Source: Paenibacillus tyrphae
GTDB taxonomy: Bacteria > Bacillota > Bacilli > Paenibacillales > NBRC-103111
DNA length: 64,000 nt
Assembly (NCBI RefSeq): GCF_027925525.1
Contig: NZ_BSDJ01000010.1
Span: forward strand, 210,844 to 274,843
Direction of reading: 5' to 3'
Made by a program: the position numbers and the translations under genes. The notes under the pieces are model-generated. The model had not been told where the DNA came from, searched no databases, and was given only the letters and a program-made list of their open reading frames with translations. The stretch's first letter is position 1, and each line of letters begins with the position of its first letter. Below are positions 9,601 through 17,849 of this stretch, in pieces.

Positions 9601-12600
9601 GCGATACAAGCTTCGGCTTCTTCGGCTTGCCGGTGGAAGCGGCCATTAAGCATCATTTGCAGCTAAGCTGGGATGAGCACGGCGTCGTTCAAGGGATGTC
9701 TACCACGTTCAAGGTAGTCGGCGAGAACGGAACTCCGGTCGAAGGAGCGAAAGTAACCGTTGTTGGCGGTGCCGAAATCGGTGTGACTGACGCTCAAGGT
9801 ACGCTGATTACAGGAGCTCTTACTTCCGAAGTGAAGGAGTATCAGCTTCAAGCGGTCAAGGGCGACTCCTACAGCCCGATCTCGAAGTTTAAAGTATCGA
9901 AGCTGGCGGGAAGCCCGATTCCGAGCAACGTCAGCGTGACGATGGGAGCGGACACGACGACCTCCAAAGCCTTCACCTGGCATACGGACCCAGCTACGAG
10001 CGATACGGTAGTCGAGGTCGTGAAGAAATCGGAGTTTACGGGTTTCAGCGGACCGAACATGAAACGGTTTACCGGCAGCAGCTACTTGTTCAACACCACG
10101 GATACGGGAACCGTTCGAGTCCATAAGGCGATTGCGAACGGCTTGGAGCCGGGAACCCAATATGTGTTCCGTGTAGGCGACGGTCATGGCAACTACAGCC
10201 CGAAAGGGTCGCTTCAGACTGCGGCTGCCTCGGGCGAACGCACGAAGTTCATTTTCCTGGCAGATTCGCAGGCATCGAACGAAGCGGGCTTCAAGCTGTG
10301 GGGAGATATTTTGAAAAAAGCGATGACCGATCATCCGGATACGGAGTTCGTCGTGCAGGGCGGCGACTTGGTCGAGGACGGCTTTAAGGAAAACGAGTGG
10401 AACATGTGGTTCAATGCTGCTCAAGGCATCCTGATGCAAACGACCGTCGTGCCTGTCGTCGGCAACCATGAAGTGACCGGTACGCGGAAAACGGAAGATT
10501 ACCTGGCTCACTTCAACCACCCGCAAAACGGGATCGACAGTCTCAAAGGAAGCAACTTCTCCTTTGATTACAAGAACGCCCATTTTGTGGTGCTGAACAG
10601 CGAGTATGATTTCGAGCAGCAAAAGGAATGGATGCGCAAAGACTTGGCTGCGACCGACAAAAAGTGGAAGATCGTTGCTTTCCACCGTGGACCGTTCGGC
10701 AGCATGTACGATTCCGAGCATATCCGCAACACTTGGACGCCGATTTTTGACGAGTTCCAGGTCGATCTGGTCATGAACGGTCATGATCACGTGTATGTGC
10801 GGACGTATCCGATGAAAGACAAAAAGCCGGTCGCCGATGGCGAAGGCACGACGTATATCGTCGGCGGGTCGTCAGGTCCGAAGTTTTACCAAGTATGGGC
10901 AAGAGATTGGCAGAAGGCGACGGACGGCGAGCAGGTGCAGATGTACGTCGCTGCCGAGATCGACGGGGATGAGATGAAATTCGTCGTCAAAACGATTAAC
11001 GACCGCGTGGTTGATCAGTTCAGACTGCTCAAAATTCCGGCGCAGTCGGTTGTGATCGATAACCCGAAGGTCAATCTGGCCGTGAACGAGAGCGTTCAAT
11101 TAAATGCTGCCGTGCTGCCGGCCAATGCCAGCAATAAGAGCGTAACGTGGTCCGTTTATAGCTCTTCTGCGGACAATGTTGTTAAGGTGACCGCGGACGG
11201 CTTGGTGACTGCACAAAATTTAGGCAGTGCCGTCGTCCGGGCGACAAGCGTATGGAGCAACGTATACGCCGACAGCGTCATTACGGTGGATCGCTTGCCT
11301 GTGATTCGCGTGGATGAAGTGCGGCTGGATCGTATGAGCGGAAAATTGAAAGTAGGCGAAGAGCTTCAATTGAACGCAGCGGTTCTTCCGGCGAATGTAA
11401 CCCAATCCGTCTATTGGACCGTATATGGGGAATCGTCGAAAGGGATTGCCACTGTCAGCGGCAGCGGTTTGGTTAAGGCGGCTGCGCCTGGAACCGCGAC
11501 GATCCGCGCGATGAGCGCAGTGGATACGACGAAATACGCGGACTTCCAGCTGACGGTGGAAGAAGCGGACAAGCCGACCAATCCGCAGGTTAGCGAGGTT
11601 AGGCTGGATCGCGAGGTTGCGGTGCTGAAAGTAGAAGAAACCCTGCAATTGTCTGCAACAGTGCTGCCGGAGAACGTGCTTAACAAAAACGTCATCTGGT
11701 CGGTGGACGGTCCGGCGGGAATCGCTAATGTCACCGACAAAGGTCTGGTTACCGCATTGAATCCAGGAACGGTATCCATTCGCGCGACCAGCCAGATGGA
11801 CACGACCAAGTACGCACAGCTGGAGCTGATCGTGAAAGAAGCGGACAGACCAGAGCCTGTTGTGGATGTCGCGGAAATAAAGCTGGATAAAGTAAAAGCG
11901 GAACTCAAAGCAGGAGAAAAGCTGCAATTGACGGCCACCGTGCTTCCGGAAAATGCAAGCAACAAATCGGTCACATGGGCCGTATACGATGTGGCTTGGT
12001 CCGGAGTGGCGACCGTCACCGACCAAGGTCTGGTCACGGCGCTGAAGCCGGGATCTACAACTATCCGTGCCATTAGCCAGCAGAAGCCTGAGATCTTTGC
12101 CAGCTTCGAACTCACTGTAAAAGAAGCGAATAAATCCGACGACTCGGATTCCGGAAGCTCCGGAGATTCCGGCACGCCGGCAACGTCGGGCAGCTCCGGC
12201 AGCGCCAATACGCAGCCTCCGGCTACGAAGCCGGGCACGGCTACAGTAACGCAAGGCAGCATCTCCGTTGAGGCGAAGATCGAAGCGGGAACCGCGAAAG
12301 TCGAGATTCGTGCGGAAGATCTGGAGCTTGCACAGAAGGAAGCTAGGTCGGACTCCGACGGCGCTAAAGTGGTTCGTGTTGAGGTGAAAGGCGCTCAAAA
12401 CGCGAACCACGTGGAAATATCGCTGCCTAAGAAATCGGTAACGAAGACGGCGCCGGACAACAAGTTCGTGATCGTAACGCCTATCGGCATCGTGACCGTG
12501 CCTTCGGACTTCCTGAAGGACAAGAATATAGCGGATACCGACTTCGTAAGCTTGGTGATCAGTAAAGAGGACCCGTCTTCCCTAAGCGAAGAGGCGCGGA

Positions 12601-13421
12601 AAGAAGTCGGCAGCCGCCCGATCGTCAATTTGGAGGTTAGGGAAAAAGGGGCATTCCGCGCATGGAACAACCCGGATACGGTCGTACGGATTGCCATTCC
12701 GTATAAACCGACAGCGAAGGAGCTGGAGAAACCGGGCGGCATTGTTATCCGCTACCTCGATGCGGCGGGTCGTATCCTTCCGGTGCCGAGCGGCATCTAC
12801 GATTCGGCAGCAGGAACGGTGCGGTTTGAAGTGAAGCATTTTAGCAAATATGCCGTAGCGTTTGTCGATAAGACATTTGCCGATATTGCAGCTTATGCGT
12901 GGGCTAAACCGTCGATCGAGGCTTTGGCGGCGCGCGACATCATCCAGGGGATGGATGCGGACACGTACGCCCCGGCGCTGAACATGACGAGAGCGGACTT
13001 TGTCGCGATGCTCGTTCGAACGCTGGAGCTGAAAGCATCCGTGACCGGAAACTTCACAGACGTGAACAGCGGTGATTATTATTACGAAGCGCTGGGCACG
13101 GCCAAAGAACTGAAAATCATTGAAGGAACCGGCGACGGGATCTTTCATCCGAAAGAAAAAATCTCGCGCCAGGATATCTTTACGATCACGGCAAGAGCGC
13201 TGGGCACGGTCAGAAACATGAAAATGACCGCAAGCGCAGAGGCGTTGGCCGGTTTCGCGGATCGTGCGAAGGTCGCAGCCTATGCGACGGACAGTCTGGC
13301 CGGGATGGTCAAGGAAGGTCTGATTCAAGGCGACGGCCAGGCGCTGAATCCGGAAGGTAACGCCACGAGAGCGGAAGTCGCCGTGTTCATGTACCGCATC
13401 TTGAACAAGATCTACAAGTAA
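6696..13421 (+). CDS. Giant surface protein: phosphodiester glycosidase, calcineurin-like phosphoesterase, Ig-like and SLH domains
   Basis: 2241 residues, with a signal peptide ending near residue 30 (LGQALA). Order seen: NAGPA-type phosphodiester glycosidase (about 90-395, with AAINGDFYD and LCLDGGGSATF); Ig-like/BIG2 modules (about 405-565); a carbohydrate-binding-like beta domain (about 570-740); an Ig-like stretch; a cohesin-like module (about 850-985); a purple-acid-phosphatase-type FN3 (about 1080-1180); a metallophosphoesterase (about 1185-1430, motifs ADSQ, GGDLVEDG, GNHE, NGHDHVY); four BIG2 repeats (about 1450-1810, each with a LQL.A.VLP.N core); a Ser/Gly-rich linker; a beta domain; and SLH modules (about 2060-2241) for wall attachment. 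Known NAGPA enzymes cleave sugar-phosphodiesters, so the two catalytic domains could act in sequence on phosphodiester-linked wall or capsule glycans; this is inference. The gene is monocistronic with a terminator. Confidence 0.9.
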   Translation: MKRKTRSMALLLNLFIMFSLVSPLGQALAADSLQAAFGQVLDSRQMELGPGVKYTWQDMKLPQGLEKIHSVEFDPKNTALDLQPGKTYGKVYGMQGVTKMADDADAPGNRVIAAINGDFYDMATGVPLGLFMGDGEILTSPPEKWSWLAFGLKNDGTTIYGLSPDLTRTLTIGGKTIPISHINRMRENSEALMLYTASFHTSTMTNDLGDEVVLDVLEGEVKSGKSLRLKVAEIHKDKGNTPLKAGQVVLSASGSHRAELAGLQIGDEVTASFELEDEWKDVKMAMGGVFMLVKDGVAQTHDDKALYPRVGIGTKADGSIIMIEIDGRAPGFSEGVSYDDLAKIMKDMGAVNALCLDGGGSATFVAKLPGETKRQILNRPSDGSERKTANGLLLVNKTPEGAASKLVVQPNLERVLVGSSVTFKAAAVDANGHPASFGGTPEWSLSAPLGTIDNTGKFTAGNQAGMVDVTATAGGLTDKGQVEVVNELTELKFSDAVKTFTSGEKVTLSVSALRNGQLIRAQNNKLEWRVEGPIGSMDADGTFTATNATEQSGKIFVKYNHVEASMDVKVGLPPVVLEDFENGTGKYLTESGARYKTMKLSEETNEDFVRLGNKAAKLEYDFTETIGTSGAYVTAKDLESNIQIPGYPEKIGLWVYGDGKKHWLRGQIRDGNGSAVGIDYVDQTVGVDFTGWRYLEAVVPKGRPLPLRMDQPVRYMETKNDNKTAGVLYIDQIRAVYGPTNDDMDPPVLKNFKPAEGSTVTTNTPKIEAIGEDYGYDPVKHPATTLIDPDKIRFYVDGVLVQHTLYPPKGQIHYTPNVPLADGLHSARIKIRDLSGNVTEKEWTFTVDTGSSKIVYDAPTTVYAGNTYTVDIKALKAADIKGGTMEFGFDPAKVDGLNVLKGGKLAEGQLVSTVDEATGAVKLNFNDIYTAGLTDQDLLGQIQYRIKPDAKDTVKIAFKTGAITFKDKGDTSFGFFGLPVEAAIKHHLQLSWDEHGVVQGMSTTFKVVGENGTPVEGAKVTVVGGAEIGVTDAQGTLITGALTSEVKEYQLQAVKGDSYSPISKFKVSKLAGSPIPSNVSVTMGADTTTSKAFTWHTDPATSDTVVEVVKKSEFTGFSGPNMKRFTGSSYLFNTTDTGTVRVHKAIANGLEPGTQYVFRVGDGHGNYSPKGSLQTAAASGERTKFIFLADSQASNEAGFKLWGDILKKAMTDHPDTEFVVQGGDLVEDGFKENEWNMWFNAAQGILMQTTVVPVVGNHEVTGTRKTEDYLAHFNHPQNGIDSLKGSNFSFDYKNAHFVVLNSEYDFEQQKEWMRKDLAATDKKWKIVAFHRGPFGSMYDSEHIRNTWTPIFDEFQVDLVMNGHDHVYVRTYPMKDKKPVADGEGTTYIVGGSSGPKFYQVWARDWQKATDGEQVQMYVAAEIDGDEMKFVVKTINDRVVDQFRLLKIPAQSVVIDNPKVNLAVNESVQLNAAVLPANASNKSVTWSVYSSSADNVVKVTADGLVTAQNLGSAVVRATSVWSNVYADSVITVDRLPVIRVDEVRLDRMSGKLKVGEELQLNAAVLPANVTQSVYWTVYGESSKGIATVSGSGLVKAAAPGTATIRAMSAVDTTKYADFQLTVEEADKPTNPQVSEVRLDREVAVLKVEETLQLSATVLPENVLNKNVIWSVDGPAGIANVTDKGLVTALNPGTVSIRATSQMDTTKYAQLELIVKEADRPEPVVDVAEIKLDKVKAELKAGEKLQLTATVLPENASNKSVTWAVYDVAWSGVATVTDQGLVTALKPGSTTIRAISQQKPEIFASFELTVKEANKSDDSDSGSSGDSGTPATSGSSGSANTQPPATKPGTATVTQGSISVEAKIEAGTAKVEIRAEDLELAQKEARSDSDGAKVVRVEVKGAQNANHVEISLPKKSVTKTAPDNKFVIVTPIGIVTVPSDFLKDKNIADTDFVSLVISKEDPSSLSEEARKEVGSRPIVNLEVREKGAFRAWNNPDTVVRIAIPYKPTAKELEKPGGIVIRYLDAAGRILPVPSGIYDSAAGTVRFEVKHFSKYAVAFVDKTFADIAAYAWAKPSIEALAARDIIQGMDADTYAPALNMTRADFVAMLVRTLELKASVTGNFTDVNSGDYYYEALGTAKELKIIEGTGDGIFHPKEKISRQDIFTITARALGTVRNMKMTASAEALAGFADRAKVAAYATDSLAGMVKEGLIQGDGQALNPEGNATRAEVAVFMYRILNKIYK

Positions 13422-13434
13422 TCCGAAATCGAAT

Positions 13435-13483
13435 AAGAGCCCGATCCGTACGCCGACAGCGTGCGGGTTGGGCTCTTCTCTTT
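13435..13483. terminator. Intrinsic terminator between convergent genes
   Basis: AAGAGCCC (13435-13442) pairs with GGGCTCTT (13470-13477), with inner GATCCG/CGGGTT pairing, followed by a T-rich run. It ends the giant gene and may also serve motB from the other side. Confidence 0.8.
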
Positions 13484-13512
13484 TCAACTGGGCTGCGGCG
13501 ATAGCGTAGTGG

Positions 13513-14346
13513 CTACGGCTGTTTCGCAGCAGCGTCAATCATTTGCGGCGGCTTCACGCTGCGCAGAATGCTGACTTCGACGCGGCGGTTTTTCGCACGG
13601 CCGGCTTCGGAATCGTTCGTATCGATCGGATGATACTCGCCGTATCCGATAGAGCGGAAGCGCTCCGGACCGATTTTATCGTTTTCGAGCAAAATTTTCA
13701 TGAAATTTAAAGCACGCTTGGCGCTTAAATCCCAGTTGGTTTCGAATGCCGCGGTTCGAATCGGCACGTTATCCGTATGGCCGGCGACCTCGATCCGATA
13801 ATCCGGATATTGGGCGAGCATCTCGGAGATCGTGCCCGCAAGCTGCTTCGCCTCCGGCTTGACCGTAGCTGATCCGGACGAGAACAAGGCGTTGTCGCGA
13901 ATCGTGAGCATCAGGAGATCTTCGGTCAGCTTCGTTTCCAATTGGGTGGACAATTGGTTTTCGGCTATGTACTTGTCCAATTTTTCTTTCAGCTGCTGGA
14001 GGTCAACCTGTTCCTTCGCCATTTGGCTGTTAAGCTGTTCCTGCTGCTTCTGCTGTTGTCCCGAAGTGTTCGGCGTCGCCGGATTAGTCGGCTGATCGTA
14101 CTTCTTTTGGTCAATATTCGGCTCGGTCGTCAGCGGAATGAGATTCGAGAAGTTGAATTGTCCTATCCCGCCGGTAAAGGCGGAGTTGAACGATTGCATG
14201 ATGGTCTGGTATTTCTTCTGGTCCGTCTGGCTGGCGGCGAACAAAATAATGAACAGCGCAAGCAGCAGCGTCAGCAGGTCGGCGTAAGGAATCAGCCACG
14301 ATTCGTCAACGTGTTCTTCGTGATGCTCTTGTCGTTTTTTACTCAT
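13513..14346 (-). CDS. motB: Flagellar motor stator protein MotB
   Basis: 277 residues. A basic/His-rich cytoplasmic N-terminus is followed by one transmembrane helix that carries the conserved proton-relay Asp23 (PYADLLTLLLALFIILFA). A Gln-rich plug/linker region (about 60-130) and an OmpA-like peptidoglycan-binding domain (about 150-265, with GHTDNVPI and the NWDLSAKRA helix) follow. MotB anchors the MotA4MotB2 stator to the wall and forms the ion channel with MotA. The Asp with proton-type flanks suggests a H+ stator, but I cannot exclude a Na+ type. Its start overlaps the motA stop by 8 bases (ATGAGTAA), typical of translational coupling. No other flagellar gene is in the window. Confidence 0.95.
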   Translation of the reverse strand: MSKKRQEHHEEHVDESWLIPYADLLTLLLALFIILFAASQTDQKKYQTIMQSFNSAFTGGIGQFNFSNLIPLTTEPNIDQKKYDQPTNPATPNTSGQQQKQQEQLNSQMAKEQVDLQQLKEKLDKYIAENQLSTQLETKLTEDLLMLTIRDNALFSSGSATVKPEAKQLAGTISEMLAQYPDYRIEVAGHTDNVPIRTAAFETNWDLSAKRALNFMKILLENDKIGPERFRSIGYGEYHPIDTNDSEAGRAKNRRVEVSILRSVKPPQMIDAAAKQP

Positions 14347-15130
14347 CCGTTTTCACCGCATCGTCGTTATTTTTTTCCCGCTGGGACGTCGGAATGAAGA
14401 CCATAAGCTTCTGTTGGACGGCAGTTGCGGAAATGCCGGTCTGAATGGAAAGGAGTCCTTCCACCATCATTAGACGCAGCTCCACTTCTTTCTTCGACTT
14501 TTGCTTCAGCTTATTTGCGATCGGATGCCATAACACGTACCCCGAAAAGATGCCAAGCAGCGTAGCGACGAAGGCGGCGGAGATCAAATGTCCGAGCGCC
14601 TCGATTTCGCTCAAGTTGCTGAGTGCCGCGATCAAACCGACAACCGCCCCGAGAACGCCGAGGGTCGGTGCGTAGGTACCGGCTTGCGTAAAAATTTGCG
14701 CGCCCGTCCGATGCCGCTCCTGCATCGTATGTATATCTTCCATTAATACGTCGTGAACGAACTCCTGATCGTTTCCGTCGATGATCATCCGCATCCCGTT
14801 ACGCAAGAACGGATCGGGGATTTCCTCCACCTTGCTTTCCATAGCCAGCAAGCCTTCGCGGCGGGTAATCGCAACCCAGTCCGTGAACATGTCGATCAGT
14901 TCCATCTTCGAGATCGTCTTTTGCTCGGTAAACACAATTTTCATTAATTTCGGAAACAATTTCATCTCTTCCAGGGAAAACCCGATAAAGAGCGCTGCTG
15001 CCGTTCCGACGAAAATGATGAGGATCGCCGCCGGATTGACTAGTGCGGACAGGCTTGCCCCCTTTAATACCATGCCCACCCCCACTGCGATAATTGCGAG
15101 AATAATGCCGATGATTGTTGATTTTTCCAC
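14339..15130 (-). CDS. motA: Flagellar motor stator protein MotA
   Basis: 263 residues with four hydrophobic segments: residues 5-25 and 32-52, and a pair near 150-205 that begins GTYAPTLGVLGAVVGLI, the signature of MotA/TolQ/ExbB proteins. A large cytoplasmic loop between segments 2 and 3 holds the charged residues that contact the rotor protein FliG. The start is GTG with GGAAGGTG upstream. It is the first gene of a two-gene operon with motB. No sigma-D promoter was clearly seen upstream. Confidence 0.95.
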   Translation of the reverse strand: MEKSTIIGIILAIIAVGVGMVLKGASLSALVNPAAILIIFVGTAAALFIGFSLEEMKLFPKLMKIVFTEQKTISKMELIDMFTDWVAITRREGLLAMESKVEEIPDPFLRNGMRMIIDGNDQEFVHDVLMEDIHTMQERHRTGAQIFTQAGTYAPTLGVLGAVVGLIAALSNLSEIEALGHLISAAFVATLLGIFSGYVLWHPIANKLKQKSKKEVELRLMMVEGLLSIQTGISATAVQQKLMVFIPTSQREKNNDDAVKTDE

Positions 15131-15264
15131 GCGAGGAACACCTTCCGCTTCTGTTTATTCAGGCATGATATGCCAATTAGATGAGCAGTTCACTAGTTCG
15201 ACATAAAATGACACAAATCCTGCTAAATCGACCTGGCGAAATTTAAATTTTTTTATGACCTGGG

Positions 15265-15310
15265 AAAAAGAAAGAGCCCCCCGTTTTCAACAAGAGAAAA
15301 CGAGAGGCTC
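15265..15310 (-). terminator. Intrinsic terminator after the DHA2-type MFS gene
   Basis: CGTTTTC (15282-15288) pairs with GAAAACG, and the outer GAGCC (15274-15278) with GGCTC (15306-15310). On the minus strand it is followed by a run rich in T (complement of 15265-15273). Confidence 0.75.
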
Positions 15311-15339
15311 GCCTGGATATTGAAATAACAGATACGGCT

Positions 15340-16719
15340 TCATCCGGCGTTCGCGGCTTCTTCGACAGCGGGCAGCGGAACCGTTTTGCGGCTGGCGCGG
15401 ACGTAGCTTAGGGAGACGAGCAGGGAAACGGCAGCGACCGCAGCCATGACCCAGAAGATGTTCCGGTAAGCGGCTTGCAGCGGAGCGGACGCTTGCCAGA
15501 CGAGCGAAGCGCCGGTGAGCGCCACGCCGAGCGCGCCGCCGAAAAACTGCGTCAGCTGCGCCATGCCCATCCCGCCGCCGACCTCATGCTTTGCGAGAAT
15601 GCGCGACATTTCGTTCGAGACGCTCGATCCGATCGCGGACACCGATACGCTCATCAGCATGTACGCTGCGGTGATGGCGTACAAGTACTGCGTGGAGAGC
15701 AGCGCAAAAACGAAAGTGGCGGCAAGCAGCGTCGCATGTCCGGCCAGGATGACCGGAGAATTTCCCACCCGGTCGATCAAGCGGCCGATCCGGGGCGAGA
15801 GCAGCGCGGTCAGAATCGCCCCGGGGAAAATCAGAAATCCGGTGATGGCGGGGCTCTGTCCGTACAGGCGGATGATCACGAGAGGCATGAGAAACAACGT
15901 GGCAAAATGAAGCACGTAAGCCACAAATCCCATCACCGTCAGGTTCATGTATGGCCGGTTGCGCAGCAGCGAGGGCTGCAGGAAAGGCTGGTCGACCCGG
16001 TGAATTCGAATCCAGAAGGCGGCCAGCGATAGCAGTCCGAGCACCAGAGCCCACCAAGGATGCAGCGTCAGAAAGAGCAGTAGACCGGTAACGCCGACAC
16101 CAATGAAGAGAGCGCCCCATCCGTCGAATTGAATGCGGGAATACGGCTGCTTGGGCAGATTGCGGTAAAATACAGGGATCGTTAGCAGCACCAAAGCCGT
16201 CACGACGAACAGCGAGTTCCAGCTGAAATACTGCGTCATCGCACCCCCGACGATCGGGCCGAGGCCGAAGCCGAACGACGCCGCGGAAATAATGACGGAC
16301 ATCGATTTCCCCCTGCGCTCCAGCGGGATATATCGGGTAACGAGGACGATCCCGAGACCGGGCGCGGATGCCGCTCCGATCGCCTGGAGCAGGCGGGCGG
16401 CCAGCACGCCGTAGAAATTGTGCGCCAGCAGGCCGACGACGGAGGCGATGCCGAGGAGCACAAGGCCGATCATCAGCAGCGTCCGAATCGGGACGAAGTC
16501 GGTCAGGCGGCTGTACGTGATGGACGAAATGGCGAACAGGATCGAGTAGCCGGTCACGATCCACGAAGCGGCTGTCGCGGTCAGCCCGAGATCATGGGCT
16601 ACGGTCGGCAGCGCGACGTTGAACATGGTCGTGTTCATGACGACCAGCAGGACGGTGAGACCCCAAAGGGGGATAATTAACGATTCTCGAAACGACGGGC
16701 TTGCGGCCTCAGGCTTCAT
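15340..16719 (-). CDS. MFS multidrug-type exporter (DHA2, 14-TM-like)
   Basis: 459 residues, almost wholly hydrophobic. It begins LLVVMNTTMFNVALPTVAHD, the helix-1 pattern of the DHA2 drug:H+ antiporters (TetA(L), Mdr, EmrB). YSRLTDFVPIRTLL occupies the cytoplasmic loop 2-3 position, and GLGIVLVTRYIPLERRGKSMS the helix 4-5 region. Such proteins export drugs or organic cations using the proton gradient; the substrate cannot be read from sequence. It is divergent from a MarR regulator, with a palindrome in the shared 190-bp gap, so repression by that MarR and induction by the transported compound is the likely arrangement. Confidence 0.88.
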   Translation of the reverse strand: MKPEAASPSFRESLIIPLWGLTVLLVVMNTTMFNVALPTVAHDLGLTATAASWIVTGYSILFAISSITYSRLTDFVPIRTLLMIGLVLLGIASVVGLLAHNFYGVLAARLLQAIGAASAPGLGIVLVTRYIPLERRGKSMSVIISAASFGFGLGPIVGGAMTQYFSWNSLFVVTALVLLTIPVFYRNLPKQPYSRIQFDGWGALFIGVGVTGLLLFLTLHPWWALVLGLLSLAAFWIRIHRVDQPFLQPSLLRNRPYMNLTVMGFVAYVLHFATLFLMPLVIIRLYGQSPAITGFLIFPGAILTALLSPRIGRLIDRVGNSPVILAGHATLLAATFVFALLSTQYLYAITAAYMLMSVSVSAIGSSVSNEMSRILAKHEVGGGMGMAQLTQFFGGALGVALTGASLVWQASAPLQAAYRNIFWVMAAVAAVSLLVSLSYVRASRKTVPLPAVEEAANAG

Positions 16720-16768
16720 AACAAATGGCAGCCTCCTTATGAGAAATGGAAGTGAATACTTTTCTGAT

Positions 16769-16791
16769 AATACTATTCTAGAAATAGTATT
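16769..16791. promoter_or_regulatory. Probable MarR operator
   Basis: AATACTAT (16769-16776) and ATAGTATT (16784-16791) form an 8-bp inverted repeat around TTCTAGA. It lies about 50 bp before the exporter start and 120 bp before the MarR start, the usual place for a MarR-family site controlling a divergent pair. Confidence 0.65.
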
Positions 16792-16910
16792 TGTGCTAAA
16801 ATATATATCACACGCCTGGATGTTGTCAACGGGGTCTTTGTTAAATTTTTCTTTTGCCTTAGGTATAGTGTAGTATGGAAAGAAGAGAACGATTTTAAGG
16901 TGGGTCGCTT

Positions 16911-17381
16911 ATGCCTTCGAATTCCATGAATACGTTGTGGCACAGCCTTCTGGATATGAACCGCAAGCTGAACCAGACGCTGTGTCTGCTCAGCTCGGCG
17001 GAGGAGGTTCCTCCGTCCGCGGTGGCGCTGATCTTCAAGCTGGAGCATAAGGAATCGATGAAAATCAACAAAATTGCCGAGGTTCTGGGCATTACCATCG
17101 GCGCAGCCTCCAATCTCATTGATAAGCTGGAAGAAAAGCAATGGGTGGAACGGGTGCGTTCCGAAGAGGACCGACGCATTATGAATGTCCAACTGACGAA
17201 TCAGGGGAAGGAGCAATTGCTTCGTTGGAGGCAGCAGTTTTCCGAGCACGCGGACGTTATTTTTGCACAGGTGCCCCTGGAGGAGCTGGATCATTTTAGC
17301 GAGCGGGTTGTTCGTTTAAGCCAACACTTAAGCGATTACAATCGCCGCTTGGAGAGCGGGCGGTCCCGCAAGGACGGGTAA
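16911..17381 (+). CDS. MarR-family transcriptional regulator
   Basis: 156 residues. The winged helix-turn-helix spans about 30-110: SMKINKIAEVLGITIGAASN is the HTH with its recognition helix, and RSEEDRRIMNVQLT is the wing (the D-R pair is typical). Flanking helices form the dimer interface. MarR proteins repress neighbouring exporter genes and release DNA on binding phenolic or related ligands. It is divergent from the MFS exporter at 15340-16719 and is probably co-transcribed with the two small genes that follow (gap 22 bp). Ribosome binding site AAGGTGG. Confidence 0.88.
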   Translation: MPSNSMNTLWHSLLDMNRKLNQTLCLLSSAEEVPPSAVALIFKLEHKESMKINKIAEVLGITIGAASNLIDKLEEKQWVERVRSEEDRRIMNVQLTNQGKEQLLRWRQQFSEHADVIFAQVPLEELDHFSERVVRLSQHLSDYNRRLESGRSRKDG

Positions 17382-17403
17382 CAGCAGGGAGGGAAAACAT
17401 CGG

Positions 17404-17835
17404 ATGAAGCATGTCGTGGCGATTTGGGGCGTGAATTGTCGCTCGGAAGAGGAGTTTGCTGCCTTCGTCCGGTTGGAATATACGGAGGATGGGGAGGCTA
17501 TCCCGTCCGAATTCATGAGCAGCACCGGGTTGTCTTGGATCGATGAGGATTTTATGGAGATTCATTGGCTGCCGGATGAGGAGAGCCGTGAGGTATTCGT
17601 GCGATACTTGAAGCAAGATTATGCCTCTGATCCGGACCGGTTTGCGCCGCAGGTTCCGGATTCGCTCGGGGAGAGCATAGCGCCGTATCCTTCGGTGATC
17701 GTGCTCTACGGAAACGATTCGCGGTATGGCTCCATTAACGAAGTGTTGTTTTCATTGGCCGAGAGCGGCTCCGAGGTTGGGCAGCAGCCTGTCCCGCTCA
17801 TCGCGAAAATCGTTTACGAAACGGAAGAGAGATAG
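17404..17835 (+). CDS. DUF4284 / Imm22-like immunity protein
   Basis: 143 residues, acidic and soluble. The pattern VVAIWGVNCRSEEEFAAFV, then IPSEFMSSTGLSWIDEDFMEIHW, matches the start of the DUF4284 family (Immunity protein 22), which in polymorphic-toxin systems binds and neutralises a cognate toxin domain. The C-terminal part (VIVLYGNDSRYGS) is also consistent with it. No toxin gene is adjacent, so it is an orphan. It has a good ribosome binding site (GGGAGGG) and lies 14 bp before a DUF1963 gene. The family call is from memory of the motif order. Confidence 0.65.
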   Translation: MKHVVAIWGVNCRSEEEFAAFVRLEYTEDGEAIPSEFMSSTGLSWIDEDFMEIHWLPDEESREVFVRYLKQDYASDPDRFAPQVPDSLGESIAPYPSVIVLYGNDSRYGSINEVLFSLAESGSEVGQQPVPLIAKIVYETEER

Positions 17836-17849
17836 CGGGGGAATAAGGA

